Source: Gautieria morchelliformis (Eukaryota > Basidiomycota > Agaricomycetes > Gomphales > Gomphaceae). From it: DNA of 64,000 nucleotides. Under the pieces are notes generated by a model that was given only the letters and a program-made list of their open reading frames with translations, was not told where the DNA came from and did no database searches. Location: positions 62,001 to 126,000 of the forward strand of contig WHVA01000341.1 in assembly GCA_015179125.1 (NCBI GenBank), written 5' to 3'. Numbering within the stretch: the first letter of the stretch is position 1; each line of letters opens with the position of its first letter. Of the stretch, positions 44,020-55,494 are shown one piece after another. The translations under genes were made by a program, and so were the position numbers.

Positions 44020-46269
44020 TGTTAAGGCTGGGTCTTGTACTAGATGTTTGGAATGGGAACCAAGCCCAACGGAGGTTCAGATCAGAGGGCTTGGCTTCAA
44101 CTTATGTGTTGCGCCTGTTATAAAAACAGATTATGCCTATTCCACTACATCATCCCACTCTGACAAAACCACAAAACACCTCTATCATCTCATGCCACAC
44201 ACATCCGTTCGAGCCACCATGTCCAATCCTTCACAACACCCACATTCATCCCTACACACATCTACATGAGCCCACATGTCCCTATGCTGATCATCGTACA
44301 CAGAACCTGTGGAGTCACCCCTGACCCAAGACAGAAACCTGAGCCTGAGGTAATCTTATCCATGGAGTGGCACACTGATCAAATCATCACATACGGACTT
44401 TCTTTCCCCCTTTCTCCTTTACACATCCACATTTTTCTGATACTCGATACATATGAACCATCCCCTATTCAATAGATAGTCCCTACCGCAGCAGCCAGCA
44501 CTATAACCCCCGAGTTTCACTTACACACCCCTTCGCGCTGGCAGCAGTTTCTTTTGTCATAGCTCGTCCCACACACCAGTTAAATAGCTGTCGTGTATGT
44601 AGTAGATCACCAGTCAATTAGAACTCACTCGTCTTGAAAGCTATCAAATATTTTCACTGCGCATATACTGCACAATCACTGCTCGAGACACACATACACA
44701 GTGTGTACTCTGTTATGATAGACGCAACTATTTCATTTCAAGTTATCTATGTACAAAAGGAACTAATAAAAGAAAACAAAGAAAAAGATCAAAAGAGACA
44801 GAAACAACACTTGCGACGGACGTCGGCATAGACGACAGACACATGACATTATGAATGGCTATCTTATCTACAGATTAGATAAGATACAGGGATATGGGCG
44901 TCGACCACGTGCAGCTGATCAGAGACAGTGCGCCTATCAAGTGATGGCATCGGCCATGACGTCAACAGGCGCCAGGCCACAGGCACCAAGGAGGTGCGGG
45001 CACCAAATGCCGCAGAGAGGTATAGACTGCGCAGGAGCACCGGGTATTGTGGAGTGACTTGAGAATGCCATCCACAATACATGTACTCAATTATATGCCC
45101 CACAGAAAAGGCACAGAGACAGTGGCCCCATCACCAAGCCTAGCATTTATGCTAGGCAGGGCAGATTTGATTCCCGTTTTCTATTGAACTCCATGACACG
45201 ACCAGCTGATTATTATCTTGACACCATGTGGACAGGGGCTTTGTATGCTAAGTACAGAACTCTATTCCAAAGTCTAAATAACCCTGATACTATCTCCATC
45301 ACCCCATGATTTTATGACTATAATTAGTCACCCCTTTAGTTACAAGTAGTTTTTCGACCCATCTGCTCACTATCTCGAACACTAGTAGTTACCACTAATA
45401 TAGTATAAATAGCTACTACAAATGTATGAACGAAATCATCCAGAATCAATTGTTTTACCCCCTGAAATCACTTTAGTCTTGTTTGATAGCTATAGGACTC
45501 AAATCTCGATAGTTTACTCTAACTCTTCGTTGAGGGTTCACTATTACTGTTTACTCTATACTACCTCAAAAGCGAATGCTTTTGACTTGGTTATCCCTTA
45601 GATCGGCACCATTTTCCTGTCAACGCGGTCACCTGACCTTCATCCATCAGTGCCGGACGCGTCTCAAGGGGCTTAGTCAGCACACTGAGAAGGGGTGAAC
45701 ACAGCGGTCCCAACCGCTAAGCAATATAATTTGTTTACTAAAGGCATCATATAATATCTTAATCCAAAATACTCGACCTCTCTATTATCAATCCTCTACT
45801 CAATTCGACTTTTACTCGAAGTCTGAATTATATTCCAATCTGAATCTACTATCAGCAAACTCTTGATCTTTCACAGCACCCACTCAGAGTTCCACCCTAA
45901 TTTTGGGATGGGGCTCGGGTTTGACACCGAGAGTTTGGGTATCGGAAACAGATGGAAGCTTAGGTTGTGTGAGGTCTAAGTCAATTTCTGACTGAGGAAC
46001 TAGAATACATGATGGGGGGTTACATAGGATAATGGGATGCAGGGTCATACACAGGGATAACAGAATCAGGTAACTAAGGGATGGATGAAAGGGGATGCAT
46101 GGGTTTATCTAAGAAAGGGAATCAGCAGTAATGGGTGATGGGAAAATGGGAACTGAGGAGTTCCAAGGAGAACAGATGTGAAGCGAAAGGTGTAAGTGAG
46201 AACCGAGGGTTCCCGAGTGAGTACCAAAGCTGAGGCTTCAGGGCTGAACTTGGGAACTGATATGTAACA
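44020..46269 (+). repeat. family F LTR-like copy, split by a large insertion
   Basis: 44020-44115 starts TGTTAAGGCTGGGTC and shares CAGAGGGCTTGGCTTCAACT with the copy at 40159. It resumes at 45876 (GCACCCACTCAG) and ends GATATGTAACA at 46269. The insertion point aligns exactly with the uninterrupted copy. Confidence 0.65.
44116..45875. mobile_element. LTR-like or composite insertion inside family F
   Basis: 1,760 bp, starting TGTTATAAAAACAG and ending CTTTCACA, flanked by GCGCC (44111-44115) and GCACC (45876-45880), a 5-bp duplication with one change. The part from 44711 (TGTTATGATAGACGC) is a second repeat shared with 57076-57784, including GGCATCGGCCATGACGTC. So a further nested element is likely. 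No coding frame. Confidence 0.6.
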
Positions 46270-46765
46270 GTACCTCCCCCTTATGGTCGAACCCATGAGG
46301 CCATAAGTGAGATCACAGAGATTACTGGGTGAATGTCTATTTAAGCTTCGTTTTAAGCTTTCTGATATTTTTTGCTTCTTGCCCTCCTTCTCCCATCACC
46401 TTCTCAAACCATCATGTCTGATGCCCATGAGCCCACTCTTGAGGAACTCGAAAGACTGCTCGAGGCAGAGGAGCAGGAGCAGGATGTGAGGCTGGAGGAA
46501 CTGAGGGAGTGGCGGTGCGCTGCTCAACTACCCAAGGAGGCTGCTGAGAGGGAGAGGAAGGCTGATGAAGAGCAGAAGATGGCTAAAGAACAACAATGGC
46601 GAGCTGACAATCTGCAGGAGGCTGAAGAAGAGGGCAGGGAGTGCGAGAAGGGTCATGCTGAATGGATCAGAGAGGCTTGGGAAAAATCCAACTGAGAGGC
46701 AAGGCAAAAGGCCGAGTTGGGAGAGCAGGAGAAGGCTAATGTCAATAACATGGTGAAGGCTTGGG

Positions 46766-48248
46766 TGTCAAGATTGGGTTTTTAGGCGTTAATATCGTGT
46801 ATTAGTGAACACAGCGAATGCCTGAATGGCTTGTGCAATGATGTGTGTAGTTCAGTGAATATGATGCACGAATAAATGTTTTAGAAGGTAAGAGGGCTAC
46901 CTGAACAGGCTCACCCTATCTACAGTCGTAGCAAGATAGACCATGACACTTGACAATGTAACATACAAGGTCTCACGGAAAGGTTGTCTAGTAGTAACAA
47001 TCCTTTTGCCGGCAAAGGTGCTCCTTTGGAGCCCTTCCCCGACAGCACCGATAATTGTATGAAGGCTAAGGTAACAAAGGTGAAGTACGAAAACTCACCA
47101 GTGGTGCTTAAGTGCTCCTCTGGTCTAAGAGAGTAGTCTATAGAAGAGGGCTCAAGATGATAGTCACAGTGAGGTCAAGTTTTGCACAAGATAGACGTAT
47201 GATAATTGAACTGCAGAATATACATGTAAACATAAACTACTTATACCAAATGCTCATACGTTATCAGCGAATGGTAAAGAGGCTGTCATGAGCTAGGGTT
47301 GGATAGGGGTGTGCAGTAAGGATACTGTTAGCAACTCGGGGTTATGGCAGGGAAGGTTCGGTAAAGCTCTTAGAAAGCTAGAATCAAATTCACTCTCTCA
47401 GTGAATTTATTGTCACTGTTATATTAATACAATACCTAGAATCAAATTCACTATATGATTTTCAGTCAACATGCTATGAAAATATAAAGAATACTACTCG
47501 CCTCTCTCAGTGAATTTATTGTCACTGAGAGAGGAGCACTATCCTGTCTCAGAAGGCATATACGTGCACCCGGCCCTTTAGCGCTCAAGAGCTCACGCGT
47601 CGAAGTCATTTCAAACTCTGCTGGGTGCAGCCGCTTGTGAAAATAGAGATAACAAAATGGAAGGATAAGGAGTGACCAGAAAATTTCGAAAATAATCAGG
47701 GAAGTGGATGCATAGTACAAGAACAATGTGAGAAGAGATTGAAACACCATACCATAAATCGAATATATTATGCTTGATTTTGGTGCAGGAGCATAAATGC
47801 ACCCAACAGATACAAATAGATGAAACATATATGCAATAGAGGAAGGGAGGAGTGTGAACATGAAACAATGGAGGGGAGGAGAGAACAAAGGCACTTATGT
47901 AAAAAAACATGCCTTGAGATTTGAGACCTGCATACATGTTACCCTGCATGGACTCTTGGTCTTCTGGGTTGAACCCACACGATCTATGGGTAGGATGTCC
48001 TGCGAATGCATTTTGGCCATAGGAACACCCAAAGGGGGTTGAATCGGTGGGGTGATGGGGCCAGTGATGAACCATCATGCCGGGTAAAGGATATCAATCA
48101 TGCTTGATGGTATGCCTACTGGCGAAGGATGTGAGTAGTGAATAACCATTCAGTGAATTCAGCAAAGAGCGAATGGAGAGAACATAGAGGTGGGGTGATG
48201 AAAGGGAAAATGGGGATAACTGGATACAGGAATAAACGGGTCATGACA
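46766..48248 (-). repeat. family A LTR copy A2, reverse orientation, with a nested insertion
   Basis: Starts TGTCAAGATTGG and ends GGTCATGACA on the plus strand, the complement of copy A1. Subtracting the 483-bp insertion plus its 5-bp duplication leaves about 995 bp. Flanking 5-mers (TTGGG and TCATG) do not match, so the insertion may be rearranged. Confidence 0.75.
47326..47808 (+). mobile_element. family B LTR-like element B1 nested in A2
   Basis: 483 bp, TGTTAGCAACTC...GCACCCAACA, flanked by GATAC on both sides (47321-47325 and 47809-47813). Contains a perfect 13-bp hairpin stem CCTCTCTCAGTGA around an 8-nt loop near 47510, and the CTCTCTCAGTGAATTTATTG block twice. Confidence 0.8.
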
Positions 48249-49660
48249 TCATGCAATGAATGCTGAGTATGCTAAGCAGCAAGCAGCTGGGGGAAAACCA
48301 AAACCTGGGCCAAGTTTTCAACAGGAAAGGAAGCCAAAACTTACATGGGAAGTCCGGAATGAAGAATGGAGCAAGAAGCCGAGTATGGAGGCGGATGAGG
48401 AAGTTGTGGTTAAGTGGGTGGTTTCTTGTCAACTGACTTACTGACCTGTCCATTCTAGAAGGGTCCGTGTGACAACTGCACATTCTGGGGTGACTGGTGC
48501 CTGCTCGGGGCAGGGGCAGTGTGCCGGCCTTGCAGTATGCACAAGGTTCAGTGCTCGTTTCTCTATGGGAAGTGGAAATGAAAGGTGGAGACGATCGTCA
48601 TCTCGTCTTCAGACGACAAGGAGCTGAGGCCAAAAAAGGCCAAAGGCACTCCATTGAGGCTGTTGGGTTCAAAGCCAACAGTTGAGATCTGTTTGGATCC
48701 TTTTGAGGGTTCTGGAAGCTGGGTCGGGATGTTTATCCACCTGCAGCAAGTATTCTGCTGGGGGCATTGACCAACGAGCTCCTTTGGGAGTTGATCGCGG
48801 AGACGAGGGTGGTGGCTGACATGCAATGAGGGGCACTGGCATTTCTGATTGGGATGTGGAAGGACCTTCAGACTGTGGTCCAGCAGGGGGATTGGCTGAT
48901 CATCCTGGCCGAGTTGGCTAGGAAGGGGGTTCAAGTATGGGTTGGGGTTGGGGTTCGGATTTGGATTTGGATGTGGTTTTGGGGATTGGAAAGGGAAAGA
49001 GGAAAAGGAAAAGGAAGAAGAAAAGCTGGACAAGGGAAAAGGGAAGCAGAAGGAAATGGACAGAGATATGGAGATGGATAATGCCAGGTTTTATGAATGA
49101 ATGTAATTATAGGTTTGGGAGTTTCGGAATGTGATTCGGGGTTTTCTTGGTTTTTGGTTCAGAAGGAAAAGGAACAGGAGAGGATGGAGGGGACAGATTG
49201 ACAGATAGATGGAACTTTAGAGAGAGGGGAAAGCTGAGAACTACAAGTGTAAGTATTTGGCAAAGTGGCTGAGTTGAATATAGAAAAATGAGTGTTTGGT
49301 CTAACTAAGAAAATGGCTGTATAAAGAATTGAAGGAAAATGGGTGAGCTGAAGCTCAGGTTCATGGAACCCATGGTCCAGGCTTGGCAGCATAGGCTGAG
49401 TGGAAGTCAGTTACGATCTTGGAAGCATGGCCAAGTTTGGTCACAAGGACCCATGACATTTCCTCATCAGTACCTTCGTAACCAGCCCAATGGACAAGCT
49501 ACAGGAGATTAAAAGGTCTATGGTGCCAGTTGATCTTGGAGTCTAAGATCTCAGAAATCTCATACTCTGTCTCGCCCTTGATCTTGACTGGAGGTGGTGG
49601 AGACTTGACCCAATTTGAGAGGGTGTTCAGGGTTGTGGGGTTCAAGCATGGAGACATGGA

Positions 49661-49852
49661 TGTAAAGAAGTACATTCACAGGGGGGGGGGGGGTCCACAA
49701 GACCCCACTGTATAGTAGTGTGTGGGAACTGCCCAGCAGTTCCACAGCTTTAACTTCTTGTAACCGTCACTACGTAGTATCAGAATCCCACAGCTTGGTC
49801 GATCTCTGCTGACCTTGTGATACCCACAAGGCCCTAAGTTTACTCATATACA
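49661..49852. mobile_element. 192-bp insertion (family H) in the chromovirus
   Basis: TGTAAAGAAGTACA...ACTCATATACA, flanked by ATGGA on both sides (49656-49660, 49853-49857). The host frame aligns across the site. Includes a run of about 14 G at 49681. Related sequence is at about 41.1-41.25 kb. Confidence 0.75.
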
Positions 49853-50253
49853 ATGGAAGACTGGGTGGACTGCCTGAAGGCCGTCTGGAAGCCGAAGGGT
49901 GTAAGCTCTGGATCCAGCCTGGCCAATGATCTCAAAGGGGCCAAGTGTCATGACCCATTTATTCTTGTATCAAGTTACCCCCATTTTTCCCTGTCATCCC
50001 TCCACCTCTATGTTCGCTCCGTTCACCCTTCGCTGAATTCACCAAATGACCATTCACTACTTGCATCATTCGCCAGTAGGCACACCATCAAACATGATCA
50101 ACATCCTTTACCCAGCATGATGGTTCATCACTGGCCCCATCACCTTCCTGATTCAACCCCCTTTGGGTGCTCCTATGGCCGGAATGCATTTGCAGGATGT
50201 CCTACCCATAGATTGTGTGGGATCAACCCAGCAGACCAAGAGTCCGTGCAGGG

Positions 50254-50751
50254 TGTAGTAGACAGGAATTATAGGCAGTAGGTATGGACTTGTTGCTCAA
50301 AAGAATAGACTAGAAATTAATTCACTCTCTCAGTGAATTTAGTTGTCACTGTAAATATATTATACACTACCTAGAAATTAATCCACTACAGAGAATTTCT
50401 AGGTCAATAAATCGAAGGAACACTAGACTAATTTACTTGCCTCTCTCAGTGAATTTAGTTGTCACTGAGAGAGGGGGAAATCTGTCTCACTGTGCATGTA
50501 CTACTACCCGGCCCTTTAGCGCCCAAGAGCTCGCGCGTCGAAGTCATTTCAGACTCCGCTGGGTGCAGCCGCCTATGAAAGTAGAAATAACAAAATGAAA
50601 TGGAGAGGTAGGGAGTGACTGGAAAATTTCGAAAATAAACAGAGAAATGAATGCATGGTACAAGAACAATATGAGAAGAAATTGAAACACCATACAGTAA
50701 ATTGAATATATTATGCTTGATTTTGGTGCAGGAGCATAAATGCACCCAACA
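50254..50751 (+). mobile_element. family B LTR-like element B2 nested in A3
   Basis: 498 bp, TGTAGTAGACAG...TGCACCCAACA, flanked by CAGGG on both sides (50249-50253, 50752-50756). Shares the CCTCTCTCAGTGA hairpin and the GCCCTTTAGCGC and TGATTTTGGTGCAGGAGCAT blocks with B1. Confidence 0.8.
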
Positions 50752-50954
50752 CAGGGTAACATGTATGCAGGTCTCGAGGCGTGTTTTCTTACATAGGTAT
50801 CTTTGTCCTCTTTCCCCCTGTCATTTCATGTTCGCACTACTCCTTTGTTCTATTGTATATGGTTCCATCTATTTGTATCCTGACTGCGCACCCCTATCCA
50901 ACCCTGACTCACGATGGCCTCTTTCCTATTCGCTAATATCATATGAGCATTTGG

Positions 50955-51411
50955 TGTAAGAACCCTCAGTGCTGCAAGTGCAGAATCAAGGATAATAGAG
51001 CCGCTATCTTTAGATTGTACTAGCTAAGCTTTTAAGACTCGAGGGAAGCGCGAAAGTACGATGCTTTTTTAGAGCTAAGTACAAGCCTATATATAAGAAA
51101 AGCCAAGGGACCATGCAGTGGCATGAGTGGATATTAGGTGGCTGGTGGACATCGGTGGGCAGAGACACGATCAGTGGACAGTATGCATAAGGTACGCGTG
51201 AGTGGTGGACTGATAAGCTATGTGCGAGTGGAACGGTGGACGGATAAGATATGTGAGAGTGGAATGGTGGACTACATTAATAGGGTACATGCAAGTGAAA
51301 CAAGAAAAGGGGCAGCGTCCGAATCTTAAGCACTATGGATCTAAAAATAGAATATGGAGACTAAGCGAGAGATAGACCTTATCACCATACAGGGAGTGTA
51401 ACTCCCTTACA
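50955..51411. mobile_element. LTR-like element C nested in A3
   Basis: 457 bp, TGTAAGAACCCTC...AACTCCCTTACA, with short inverted ends TGTAAG/CTTACA. Flanks TTGG and TCGG (one change). Copy A1 reads through the site without it. The interior has imperfect repeats of GTGGAAYGGTGGAC. Confidence 0.65.
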
Positions 51412-51686
51412 TCGGTATAAGTAGTTTACATTCACATGTATATTCTGCAGTTCAATTATCATATGTCTACCTTGTGCAAAACTTGACCTCACTGTGACTA
51501 TCATCTTAAGCCCTCTTCTATAGCCTACTATCTTAGACCAGAGGAGGACTTGAGCACCACTGGTGAGTTTTCCATACTTCACCTTCACTACTTTAGTCTT
51601 CAAACCATTGTTAGTGCTGCCGGCAAAAGGATTGTTACTACTAAACAACCTTTCTGTGAAACCTTGTACATTACATCATCAAGTAT

Positions 51687-52417
51687 TGTGAAGAATAAGA
51701 GTGTCTAAGTTTTGTGTTGAAAGATAATATGATTCAAACTTCAATGTGAAGTCAAATCGAGTGTGCGGTCGTCTTGATGTGAGTGGGTCGCGCAGAGCGT
51801 ACGAGTAATGAGATATGTATGACGTAGAAGGATGGGCTTCGAAGTGAGTAGCTAAGTGTGAAACAAGTGAGTTCGATTGACTAACGATTGGAATGTACAG
51901 CGCAGCTATTTATCCATCGTTCGATATGTACTATGATATAAGGGGAAGAGGAATGGGGATAGATGTGTGTGTGTGGCTCGGGGTTTGGTGTGCCGGATGC
52001 TACGGTGAATATGTACTACGCGAGTTGGAAGGAGTGTTGTTCTAATTAGGGACATCTGATGTGTGATGGTCAAGAATATGGAGTGTGTGATTAAGAAGTA
52101 TCAGAATAGGAATATATCTGTTCGAAGGGGGTATGTGATGGGATAATCGTCGTACTAATCCGTAGGCGGAGGCGTCTCGGTCTCGGGGTTCAGGGGTGGA
52201 TCTGCTGATGGCTGGGTTGGCTATGCGCTCGTGGATCGGTGGGACGTTGTGATGTAGCGAGTTGATGTGTGTGTGCTCGATGGGATGGGTATGGTATAGC
52301 GAGTGTACGTGTGTGCACTTGAGGGGGTAGGCTGATGATTAGTGGCACGTGTGGGTTGTGACATAGGGAGGTTTAGACAGGAGGAATGGGAATATGAATG
52401 GTGTTGGAATTGTGACA
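51687..52417. mobile_element. LTR-like element D nested in A3
   Basis: 731 bp, TGTGAAGAATAAG...GGAATTGTGACA, flanked by AGTAT on both sides (51682-51686, 52418-52422). Its start resembles the complement of the 44116-45875 right end and parts of the copia LTR, so it may be a copia-type solo LTR. Confidence 0.75.
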
Positions 52418-54400
52418 AGTATCACAGGCTATTTTGCATTGACTGTAGACAGGGCGAGCTCCATTCGAGTAGCTCCCTTGCCTCATAAACCTTTATTGGC
52501 TTAACATTGTTTGCTGAACTACACACCTCATTGCACAAGCCGTTCGGGCATTCACTGCGTTCACTAATACACGATATTAATGACTAAAATCCAACCTTGA
52601 CACTGAGGTACTTTTCAGGTAACTTCTTTGAGGGCTGGGTTGTCTGGAAGAACTGTGCTTTGACAAATGCTAAGGATCCAGTCGTGAACTCTGGGGCGGG
52701 AGTGCGATGTGTGTCAGCTGAGACCTGGTACTGAGATTGAGCTATTTTAATTTGCTCTTTCAAGGCAGCATGAAGCTGTTCAAGGTCAACTGTGAAGTCT
52801 CAGGCCTGAGAGGAAGCAAGGTCCCATTCGGGGTGAACCGTGAGGTTTGGGTTATAGCCCTTGTTGGCAAAGAAGGGCAAGTGTCAGGGTTTGTGAGGTC
52901 AGCATGTGTCCATGTTTGTTCATGTTGTTTCATCCATGTCTCTGGGCATTCCACAATCTTCTATGAGTTTCCATTTGTTGATTATGTAATCACTGCCAGT
53001 GCAGTGATAAGGTTGTAGTTGGTGTGGTGGCTTTTCCTCAGCTTGATCTCTGAGGATTACAACTGCACGGGCAGTTTCCCATGTATCTATCACTAGTGGA
53101 CTTATATACTGAGGATTACCATTGCACAGTTGGTCACTGTCCTAGTATTGGCTCTTATCTCCTTGAGTATCTTTGGGTTGTGGCTTCATCATCAGGGTCG
53201 ACAGGTATACGCGGTCGTTGGCTGCATACATGTTGCTCGCCATACGTTTCTTGTTCGCATGAAATGTTTGCATCACTTGATGCTTGATGATTGCATCGTG
53301 CTCTGCCATCAGGTTCCATCTGGCCTGATGTGCGAATTGGGCTACCCTTTTAAATGGGGTGTCCATGGCTATGGGCAGGTCTATCCGCGGCATATAGCCG
53401 TGGTTCAGCTCAAAGGGCATGAACCCTGTGGTTGCGCTGACCTTACTGTTGAGGGCGACCTCGACCATTGGGCATTTCAATGCCCAGTCATTCTGGTCAT
53501 CCCTGACTACAGCACACCATATCTGTCTGATCGACCGGTTGCGCTCTCGGTTACTCCATCCATTTGGGGATGGAAGGCAGTCGACATGAGGAGCTTAGTC
53601 CCCATGAGCGGCTGTAGTTCATGCCAGAAGATAGATGTGAACCTTGAGTCTCTATCTGAGACGATGGAGTCTGGGACTCCATGGATTCGGATGACTTCTT
53701 TCAGAAACAGCCAGGCTACTCCCTTGGCTGACACAATCGTTGTTGTTGGGACGAGGTGGATGTGCGACATTAGTTGGTTGATGACCACCATCAGGTAGTC
53801 ACAGTCATTCAACTTGGGCAAGGGCCCCATAAAATCGATGCCAATTGACTGCCACGGCCTATCCAGAATGGGTAGGCTGTGTAGTAAGCCCTTGGGCTGT
53901 TGTGGCCCGGTTTTCGTCATCTGGCATTTCACGCACGATGTGCAGAATGACTCGATGTCCGGGCTCATTCCCGGCCACCAGTATGACCTTTGAATGTAGT
54001 TCGATGTCTTCAGATGGCCATAGTGACCGACTATCTGGTGTGCTCGATCAATAATGGTTTTGATCAGCCTCCTTCCCCCCCGAAGAACAGATCGGGGGAT
54101 GGCGATGATGTCTCTCCGGAGCTGATTCTTTGTCCAAATCAGCCTGTCCCAGATTCTGAATCTTGGGTGCGCGTCCAGGTGCTCCATGATCTTTGAGAAC
54201 ATGAGGTCCTTATGGTACGCGTCTCGTAAGACCTTGGACAGGTCTACACCTTGTTCAATGCTCTGGTGCAGTGGTGCACCATCGTTGCCTGCGGCGATGA
54301 CTTGGACATCATCGTCATCGTCGTTGCGTGATGTGGCACCATTCGTGGGCCTTTGTGAGCCCTCATTCAAGGTGGCGGATTCTAGCATCTGCGTGTCCGT

Positions 54401-55360
54401 TGTCATGACCCGTCTATTTCCCTTACCTCGCTGTCTCTACGTTCCCCCTCATCGCTCCTCCAGCACCTTCGCCTGAGTTCACCCTACCCTCCGATCACTC
54501 CTCCTCTATGTTCTCTCCATTTTCTCTTCGCCACACTCGCCGAATGACCATTCGCTGCTCACATCATTCACCAGCAGGCACACCATCAAACATGATCGAC
54601 ACTACCCGGTGTGATGGTTCATCACTGGCCCCATCATCTTCCCAACGCAACCCCTTTAGGTGTTCATATGGCCAGGATGCATTCGCGGGACGCCCTAACG
54701 GTAGATCGTGTGGGATCAGCCCAGCAGACGAAGAGTCCGTGCAGGGTAACATATATGCAGGTCTCAAGGTGTGCTTTCATACATAAGTGCCTTCGTTGTC
54801 TTTTCCCTCTGTCATTTCACATCCACACTCCCCCTTCTTTCTATTGTATATGTGTTTCATCTTTTCTGTATCCTGACTGCGCACCCCTATCCAACTCTGA
54901 CTCCAGATGGCCTCTTTCCTATGCTGATATCATATGAGCATTAGATATAAGTAGTTTACATTCACATGTATATTCTCCAGTTCAATTATCATACGTCTAT
55001 CTTGTGCAAAACCTGACTTCACTGTGATCATTGTCTTGAGCCCTCTCCTGTAGATTCCTACCTTCAACCAGAGGAGGACTTAAGCACCACTGGTGATTTT
55101 TCATACTTCACCTTCGTTACCTTAGCCTTCAGACTATTATCTGTGCTGGGGGCAAAGGGCTCCTAAGGAGTGCCTTCACCGGCGAAAGGATTGTTGCTAC
55201 TTGAACAACCTTTCCGTGACACCCTGCACGTTACATTGTCAAGTGCCACAGGCAATTTCGCTACGACTGTAGATAGGCAGCCCCATGCGGGCAGCCCTCT
55301 TATCTTCTGAACATTTGTTGGTTCACCTTATTCACCGAATGGCACACATCTTCGCACAAG
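54401..55360 (+). repeat. family A LTR copy A4, 3' end missing
   Basis: Starts TGTCATGACCCGTCTATTTC right at the integrase frame and follows A1 to CACATCTTCGCACAAG; the last about 60 bp of the LTR are absent, so no duplication can be checked. Confidence 0.75.
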
Positions 55361-55494
55361 TTTATCCTCCCATTTCATGAGAGCTTCGAGCACCAAAATT
55401 GTCTCATGCTCGTGAGTCATGTAGTGTTGCTGAGCAACACTGAACTTCTTTGACAAGAAGCCAGCTGGCCGACAGGTTTTCCAGTCAGGGCCTT

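Larger units (their letters stand above)
46414..49100 (+). pseudogene. disrupted acidic coiled-coil protein with a six-cysteine motif
   Basis: ATG at 46414 gives MSDAHEPTLEELERLLEAEE and a Glu/Lys/Arg-rich coil to a TGA at 46693. A family A LTR (46766-48248) then interrupts. After it, MNAEYAKQQAAGGKPKPGPS and LTWEVRNEEWSKKPSMEADE appear, and an intron-like acceptor (CATTCTAG) leads into KGPCDNCTFWGDWCLLGAGA, VCRPCSMHKVQCSF. The cysteines are spaced C-x2-C-x5-C-x7-C-x2-C-x5-C. Then an acidic tail ISSSDDKELRPKK. I recall similar N-terminal coil plus Cys-rich proteins occurring in many repeat copies in Agaricomycetes. Function is unknown and this copy is broken. Confidence 0.5.
49946..52602 (+). 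repeat. family A LTR copy A3, carrying three nested insertions
   Basis: Starts TGTCATGACCCATTT and ends CCAACCTTGACA. Subtracting the three insertions and their duplications leaves about 0.96 kb, close to A1. The site is inside chromovirus integrase sequence; the flanks CCAAG and CTGAG are only loosely alike. Confidence 0.8.
49390..53010 (-). pseudogene. chromovirus pol 3' end (integrase tail and chromodomain) split by nested insertions
   Basis: Reading leftward: YNPNLTVHPEWDLASSQA, DFTVDLEQLHAALKEQIKIA, QSQYQVSADTHRTPAPEF, AFVKAQFFQTTQPSKKLPEK (to 52603); then insertion A3; then LGPFEIIGQAGSRAYTLRLP, LQAVHPVFH (to 49853); then a 192-bp insertion; then VSMLEPHNPEHPLKLGQ and the chromodomain EYEISEILDSKINWHHRP, LVHWAGYEGTDEEMSWVL. 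It is the minus-strand relative of the fragment at 38946-39648. Confidence 0.85.

Noticed and set aside
46766-48248. Perfect 5-bp duplication around family A copy A2.
   Set aside because: The flanking 5-mers (TTGGG and TCATG) do not agree, so no duplication is claimed.
53130-53798. Plus-strand frame of 222 codons.
   Set aside because: It is the antisense shadow of the gypsy integrase on the minus strand, which has clear integrase motifs.
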